Positions 60,280-64,000 of a stretch of DNA of 64,000 bases are shown one piece after another (the first letter of the stretch is position 1; each line of letters opens with the position of its first letter). The notes under the pieces were generated by a model. The model saw nothing but the letters and a program-made list of their open reading frames with translations. It did not search any database and was not told the origin of the DNA. Both the position numbers and the translations under genes were made by a program. The stretch is from JABDGM01 sp963738665 (GTDB lineage Bacteria > Planctomycetota > Planctomycetia > Pirellulales > Lacipirellulaceae): NCBI GenBank assembly GCA_963738665.1, contig CAVTXL010000010.1, forward strand, positions 62,001 to 126,000, written 5' to 3'.

Positions 60280-60789
60280 CTAACCACTCGTGGTCGAAAT
60301 TCGCTCGACGAGGGCGATGCAGCGGGCTTCGATGATTTCCTGGCGGCCGACGGGGCCGATGCCTTCGCCGGTTTTGGCTTTGAGGCCGATCTGTTCGGGT
60401 TCGATGCGGAGGATGTGGGCGATGCGGCTGCGGATCATGTCGATGTACACGGCCAGCTTGGGCTGCTGGGCTTGGATGACGCAATCGAGGTTGACGAGCC
60501 GGTAGCCGGCCACGGCGACTTCATCCGCGGCGGCGGCGAGCATCTCCGCCGAGTCGCGACCGCGGTTGGCGTGGTCGGTGTCGGGGAACATGCGGCCGAT
60601 GTCGGGCAGGGCGGCGGCGCCGAGCAGGGCGTCGGTGACGGCGTGGAGCAGCACGTCGGCATCGCTGTGGCCGAGCAGGCTGTGGTCGTGGGGCACGTCG
60701 ACGCCGCCGATGCGCAGCGGACCGCCGGGCGTGAGGCGATGAGAATCCTCGCCGAGGCCGATACGGAGGTTTGGCATATCGGGCTTCAT
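60280..60789 (-). CDS. ispF: 2-C-methyl-D-erythritol 2,4-cyclodiphosphate synthase
   Basis: 169 aa from ATG 60789; ATG 60777 (MPNLRIG) is an equally good start. Family motifs: RIGLGEDSHRL (metal Asp/His), HSLLGHSDADVLLHAVTDALLG, LPDIGRMFPDTD and LKAKTGEGIGPVG. It catalyses ring closure in the non-mevalonate isoprenoid pathway. It lies about 127 bases upstream of cysS on the same strand; the spacer carries AT-rich short repeats (GCAAAATG and CATTTTGC arms, near 60214-60250). Confidence 0.93.
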   Translation of the reverse strand: MKPDMPNLRIGLGEDSHRLTPGGPLRIGGVDVPHDHSLLGHSDADVLLHAVTDALLGAAALPDIGRMFPDTDHANRGRDSAEMLAAAADEVAVAGYRLVNLDCVIQAQQPKLAVYIDMIRSRIAHILRIEPEQIGLKAKTGEGIGPVGRQEIIEARCIALVERISTTSG

Positions 60790-60924
60790 ATTCGAAGCTG
60801 CGTTGGCAAAAAATCAAAACTGAATTCTTGCGAATTCAGCCACGGCTGGCGAAGTTGCCGACCCGCGCGGATTATAGAGGACGTGGCAGATTGCGACAAC
60901 GCGAGGGGCGCCGTCAAGCTGCCG

Positions 60925-61762
60925 TCAGGATGGCTCGGCGGAAGCCTCGCCCTCCCGAGACTGGAGAGCAAAGAGCTCGACCGGGCCGCTAAACGTGGTT
61001 ATCGCCGGCCGCGAGAGGCTGACGTCCAGTTGCGCGCCGTGGTGGAGGAGTTGCGTCAGTTTGACCGTGGCAATTGTGGCGTCGTCGAAATCGACGTCGA
61101 CTTCGGGCAAGCGCTCGAAGGGTGGACAGAAGGCGACGTAGAGCGTGGCCGTGCGCTGGCCGGGGGCGAACAGTGCGGTGAGGGTGGCGTGGATGGTATG
61201 GCGGCCATCGGCGAGCTCGGTGCGGGTGAGCTGTTGAAGGACGCGCTGGCCGGCGGCTGGCGGTCGCCTCGTGGTGGACGGAAGACGGCGGAGTGTCGGT
61301 GATTGCTTGAGGCGGCGAAAAAAACCCTCCCCTGGCCCCTCCCTGTGAGGGAGGGGAAGTAGAAACCAGGCTGCGGCGAACGTGGGGAGCCAGATGAGCC
61401 AGTCGACGATGTGCGCGAAGGGGCAGGAGGAGGCGAAGGCGATGAGGAATATTGAGATGAGTGGCGAGCCGTGCATGGCGAGATTTGACCAGCCGCTGGC
61501 TGGACCGGCAGGTTCGCCGGACACTGCGCGAGATGATGCAGACCGACAACACGCAGAGTAAGAGCGCAATTGCCGTGGTTGCGAGCGGCAGCGTGGCGAG
61601 CGGTGTGGACATCGCGCCGCTGATTCGGCGGGCGGCGAGAAAGAGCGATAAGAGCAGGATGACGAGCGCCGCCGAGCTGGCGACTGCGATCGTCGCCGGT
61701 TGGCGAAGCGGCTGTTCGCGGAGTCTTGGGGCGCATTGGGGGGCGCCGACAAGTTGCATCAC
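60925..61762 (-). CDS. Hypothetical multi-TM protein with in-frame palindromic repeat (frame break near 61500)
   Basis: About 278 aa reconstructed. The start frame (ATG 61762) has two membrane helices (TIAVASSAALVILLLSLFLA and TTAIALLLCVLSVCII). One surplus base between about 61470 and 61530 would join it to the next frame, with two more helices (SPLISIFLIAFASSCPF; WLIWLPTFAAAWFLL) and a soluble C-domain (ELADGRHTIHATLTALFAPG; FERLPEVDVDFDD). Alternatively the second half is a separate gene from ATG 61476. The stretch LLPLPHREGPGEGFF is encoded by the same palindromic repeat seen in cysS. The final REGEASAEPS also looks repeat-derived. Family unknown. Confidence 0.55.
61321..61360 (-). repeat. 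GC-rich palindromic repeat in frame in a membrane-protein gene
   Basis: On the coding strand: CTTCCCCTCCCTCACAGGG then AGGGGCCAGGGGAGGG, giving LPLPHREGPGEG. Same orientation and frame as the two cysS copies. Confidence 0.7.
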
Positions 61763-61942
61763 GGGCTCGGTTCCGGCGGGTTGTGCGTCGCGCGGGCGTT
61801 GGATCGGGAATTGGCTACTGAGTACTGGGTGGCAATCACTTCATGCTGCCAGTGCACCGGTGCGGTCTGCGTGTCAATTTGCCCGCGAGCCTTGCCACGG
61901 AGGTGACTAGGCCGTCGTGGGGTTTCACTTCACATCAGTACA

Positions 61943-63130
61943 TCAGTGCGCTGCCGCTGCGGTTTCACGTTCTGCTGCCGCCTTTAGGGCTTTGGCTTTG
62001 TCGGTCCGTTCCCAGGTGAACTCGGGTTCGCTGCGGCCGAAGTGGCCGCCGGCGGCCGTTTTGCGGTAGATCGGCCGGCGAAGGTCGAGGTGCTTGATGA
62101 TGCCGGCGGGCGAAAGCGGGAATACTTCGCGGACGATTTCGCACAGCCGCGCGTCTTCGATCTTGCCGGTGCCTTCGGTATCGACACAGACGCTCACCGG
62201 CTCAGAGACGCCGATCGCGTAGGCGAACTGCACCTCGCAACGATCGGCGAGGCCGGCCGCGACAATGTTCTTGGCCACGTAGCGGGCCATGTAGGCCGCG
62301 CTGCGGTCGACCTTGGTCGGGTCCTTGCCGCTGAAAGCGCCGCCGCCGTGGCGACCCCAGCCGCCGTAGGTGTCGACGATGATCTTGCGGCCGGTCAGGC
62401 CGCAATCGCCATGCGGGCCACCAACGACGAAGCGGCCGGTCGGGTTGATGTGGTACTTGATGTCGTCGCTGAACCACTCGCCGAGCGACGGCTTGATCAC
62501 TTTCTGAATGATGAACTTTTCGATGTCGGTGTTCGACACGTCCGCCGCGTGCTGCGTGGAGACGACGACCGTATCGACGCGGAGCGGCGTGTTGCCGTCG
62601 TATTCGACCGTGATTTGGCTCTTCGAATCCGGCCGCAGCCACTTGGCCTCGCCCTTTTTACGGGCCTCGGTCAGGCGGTTGAGAATGCGGTGGGCAAGGG
62701 CGATCGGCAGCGGCATCAATTCATCAGTGTCATTGCAGGCGTAGCCGAACATCAGGCCCTGGTCGCCGGCGCCGACGTCTTTGCCGGCGGCGGCGTTGTC
62801 GTTGACGCCTTGGGCGATGTCGGGCGACTGTTCGTGCAAAGCGACGAGCACGGCGCAGTGATCGGCGCTGATGCCCATGTCGGCCTCGGTGTAGCCGACG
62901 TCGCGGACGACGTCGCGGACGACTTGCTGCAGGTCGACGGTAGCCTTGGTGGTGACTTCGCCGGCGATCACGCACAGGCCGGTGGTGACGAGCGTTTCGC
63001 AGGCCACGCGGCTCATCGGGTCCTGGGAGAGCATGGCGTCCAGCACGCCGTCGGAGATTTGGTCGGCCAGCTTATCGGGATGGCCCATGCTGACAGATTC
63101 GCTGGTAAACAGGTATCGGCCGTTTGTCAC
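61943..63130 (-). CDS. metK: S-adenosylmethionine synthase
   Basis: 395 aa from GTG 63130, chosen because it follows a GAGGAG site and gives the family start TNGRYLFTSESVSMGHPDK. Upstream in-frame codons do not align. Other motifs: GAGDQGLMFGYACNDTDE, GGAFSGKDPTKVDRSAAY and the C-terminal GGHFGRSEPEFTWERTDK. It makes AdoMet from methionine and ATP in the cytoplasm. Length is normal. A promoter candidate lies about 85 bases upstream. I see no SAM-riboswitch-like structure in that leader. Confidence 0.95.
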   Translation of the reverse strand: MTNGRYLFTSESVSMGHPDKLADQISDGVLDAMLSQDPMSRVACETLVTTGLCVIAGEVTTKATVDLQQVVRDVVRDVGYTEADMGISADHCAVLVALHEQSPDIAQGVNDNAAAGKDVGAGDQGLMFGYACNDTDELMPLPIALAHRILNRLTEARKKGEAKWLRPDSKSQITVEYDGNTPLRVDTVVVSTQHAADVSNTDIEKFIIQKVIKPSLGEWFSDDIKYHINPTGRFVVGGPHGDCGLTGRKIIVDTYGGWGRHGGGAFSGKDPTKVDRSAAYMARYVAKNIVAAGLADRCEVQFAYAIGVSEPVSVCVDTEGTGKIEDARLCEIVREVFPLSPAGIIKHLDLRRPIYRKTAAGGHFGRSEPEFTWERTDKAKALKAAAERETAAAAH

Positions 63131-63214
63131 GGAGATGCTCCTCGAAGCTCGGTTGAAATGGATCTGCGAACTATGGGCCGCGAGCGGAACCGCAGGCGGG
63201 CGAGACAAACTGTC

Positions 63215-63244
63215 ATTATAAGTAGAGAGTTGTGGGGGCGGCAA
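63215..63244 (-). promoter_or_regulatory. Candidate metK promoter
   Basis: On the minus strand, TTGCCG (63239-63244), 18 bases, then TATAAT (63215-63220). It would give a leader of about 75-80 nt before the GTG at 63130. Confidence 0.5.
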
Positions 63245-63436
63245 CTAGGACGTGGGTCAGACATTCTTGCCCTGCCCGTGCAGAGTCGATTGTGGCTCGA
63301 CCTAGGGGCGCAAACCTGACTGCCGGGGCGCCTGGGCTTCGGGGAAGATTTGGCGACGATGGTGCGGCGGGCCAGCAGGATACCGGGCCGCCAGACGCCA
63401 GGGACTTCTGCGGTGGCTGTGTCGCAGTAGAGCGGC

Positions 63437-63457
63437 GGACGGACAGAAGGTCCGTCC
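63437..63457. repeat. GGACGGAC hairpin repeat
   Basis: GGACGGAC AGAAG GTCCGTCC, an 8-bp perfect hairpin, related to 23303-23328. The 63131-63524 spacer otherwise holds the metK promoter and the repeat at 63480. Confidence 0.65.
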
Positions 63458-63479
63458 TGCGATCGGGCGGCCTTTTTTT

Positions 63480-63509
63480 GCGGGGCTGTTACGGCACACG
63501 GAGTGTGCC
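63480..63509. repeat. Dispersed 30-bp repeat, copy 2
   Basis: GCGGGGCTGTTACGGCAC then ACGGAGTGTGCC; reverse-complement relative of 9298-9328. It lies just ahead of a 38-aa open frame. Confidence 0.6.
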
Positions 63510-63524
63510 TACTACAATGCGGGC

Positions 63525-63641
63525 ATGGCACGTTGGCCGCGACATGTGTGGACCTCGATCTTTACGTACGCGGCGGTGTTTATTTTGTTTCCCCTCTTGT
63601 GCCTGCTCGCGTACGCATGGGTGCGGGGGTGGATTTTTTGA
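63525..63641 (+). CDS. 38-aa single-TM small protein (candidate)
   Basis: ATG 63525 to TGA 63641. The product has a basic start (MARWPRHVW) and one hydrophobic helix (YAAVFILFPLLCLLAYAWV), then RGWIF. No good ribosome-binding site. It follows a dispersed repeat and precedes GTGGC hairpins, so expression is uncertain; a pure repeat by-product is possible, but the clean membrane helix supports a gene. Confidence 0.4.
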   Translation: MARWPRHVWTSIFTYAAVFILFPLLCLLAYAWVRGWIF

Positions 63642-63646
63642 GCGGG

Positions 63647-63699
63647 GTGGCACGGTCGGGCGACCCGGCCACAACGGCACGGTCGGCAGACCGGGCACC
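63647..63699. repeat. Pair of GTGGCACGGTC hairpins
   Basis: GTGGCACGGTC ... GACCCGGCCAC (63647-63672) followed by a second GGCACGGTCGG ... CCGGGCACC (63676-63699). Same type as 42710-42734 and 44122-44146. Confidence 0.55.
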
Positions 63700-63793
63700 A
63701 TTGGTGACCACAGCCGGGGCAGAGAGCGGGGGAGCGGCGAGCGCGGCTTCCGCTTACGCAGGACACGTACGGTCTTCATGGGTATTGTCGGCG

Positions 63794-64000
63794 ATGGGGA
63801 CGCAGTCGAACAAGTTGACGGTGGATCGAGCGGAGCTTGCCGAGCGGCTGGCGCGGTATGGCCAGGCACATGTGCTGGCGTTTTGGGATGAGCTGGACGA
63901 GGCGGGGCGGCGGCGACTGGGCGAGCAATTGGCCGCGATCGATTTTGAGCAGTTGGCCGCGCTGTATCGACACGCTGGGGAGTCGCAGGACTGGGCGGCG
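63794..64000 (+). CDS. UDPGP-type nucleotidyltransferase, N-terminal fragment (runs off the window)
   Basis: ATG 63794 opens a frame still open at 64000 (69 codons). The sequence (LAERLARYGQAHVLAFWDE, then LDEAGRRRLGEQLAAIDFEQ) matches the helical N-terminus of UTP-glucose-1-phosphate uridylyltransferase / UDP-N-acetylglucosamine pyrophosphorylase proteins of the eukaryotic-like UDPGP family, as found in Planctomycetes. The catalytic region lies beyond the window. It would make UDP-sugar precursors. It is divergent from metK. The start could be another if an upstream one exists, but no ribosome-binding site decides it. Confidence 0.7.
   Translation, partial: MGTQSNKLTVDRAELAERLARYGQAHVLAFWDELDEAGRRRLGEQLAAIDFEQLAALYRHAGESQDWAA

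Noticed and set aside
63131..63214. SAM riboswitch upstream of metK
   Set aside because: The leader is short (about 80 nt) and I could not find the conserved core of any SAM riboswitch class.
62042..63319. 425-aa plus-strand frame
   Set aside because: It is antisense to metK, which matches its family along the full length.

Overview
This 64 kb window is GC-rich and densely coding, and comes from a planctomycete, most likely of the Pirellulales type. The evidence is the gene content: paired DUF1592-type cytochrome and DUF1552 proteins, many secreted proteins with a dockerin-like calcium repeat and a VPEP (PEP-CTERM) tail, autotransporter-type beta-strand repeats, an ECF sigma factor beside a Ser/Thr kinase, sulfatases, and a ruvC/cysS/ispF/metK housekeeping block. 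I see no rRNA, tRNA or CRISPR array.

Layout. (1) 1-12062: two matrixin-like metalloproteases, the first cut by the window edge, bracket an ECF sigma factor, a kinase-TM-LRR protein, a large beta-strand-repeat PEP-CTERM protein and an SHD1-domain protein. (2) 12107-14929 (minus): a parallel beta-helix PEP-CTERM protein and a membrane histidine kinase. (3) 15589-20234: DUF1592 cytochrome, DUF1552 protein and a secreted esterase. (4) 20247-23156 (minus): a HicAB toxin-antitoxin pair and a GH3 glucosidase. (5) 23977-31952: a sulfatase fused to beta-repeat/dockerin/PEP-CTERM modules, an ASH-like PEP-CTERM protein, a phosphodiesterase and another dockerin/PEP-CTERM protein. (6) 32152-38620 (minus): one giant (about 2155 aa) polytopic membrane protein. 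(7) 38866-39711: a gene-free nest of dispersed repeats around a candidate small RNA. (8) 39747-45359: a RepA-like ATPase, ruvA, two alpha/beta hydrolases and ruvB. (9) 45414-50293 (minus): a phytase-like PEP-CTERM protein, a ketosynthase lacking its catalytic Cys, and a secreted secretin-like protein. (10) 50834-53350: a cassette of six small membrane-anchored proteins starting with a CsbD-like protein. (11) 53559-56147: GyrI-like protein, small exported protein, and a complete ISL3 insertion sequence with an 8-bp target duplication. (12) 56460-63130 (minus): ruvC, two small paralogues, cysS, ispF, a membrane protein and metK. (13) 63525-64000: a 38-aa membrane protein and the 5' end of a UDPGP-type uridylyltransferase.

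Two window-wide points matter to any user. First, about eighteen genes are interrupted by single-base frame changes that leave both halves perfectly conserved, including ruvB, the GH3 enzyme and the kinase. I read these mostly as sequence errors, so I annotate each as one gene with the break position. Second, the intergenic space, and even some coding sequence, is colonised by several families of short palindromic or MITE-like repeats. One family sits in the same reading frame inside cysS twice and inside another gene once.

In function, the window combines extracellular polymer degradation and surface display (proteases, GH3, sulfatase, esterase, PEP-CTERM proteins), signalling (ECF/kinase, histidine kinase), Holliday-junction processing (ruvA, ruvB and ruvC dispersed) and an envelope-stress-like small-protein cassette.
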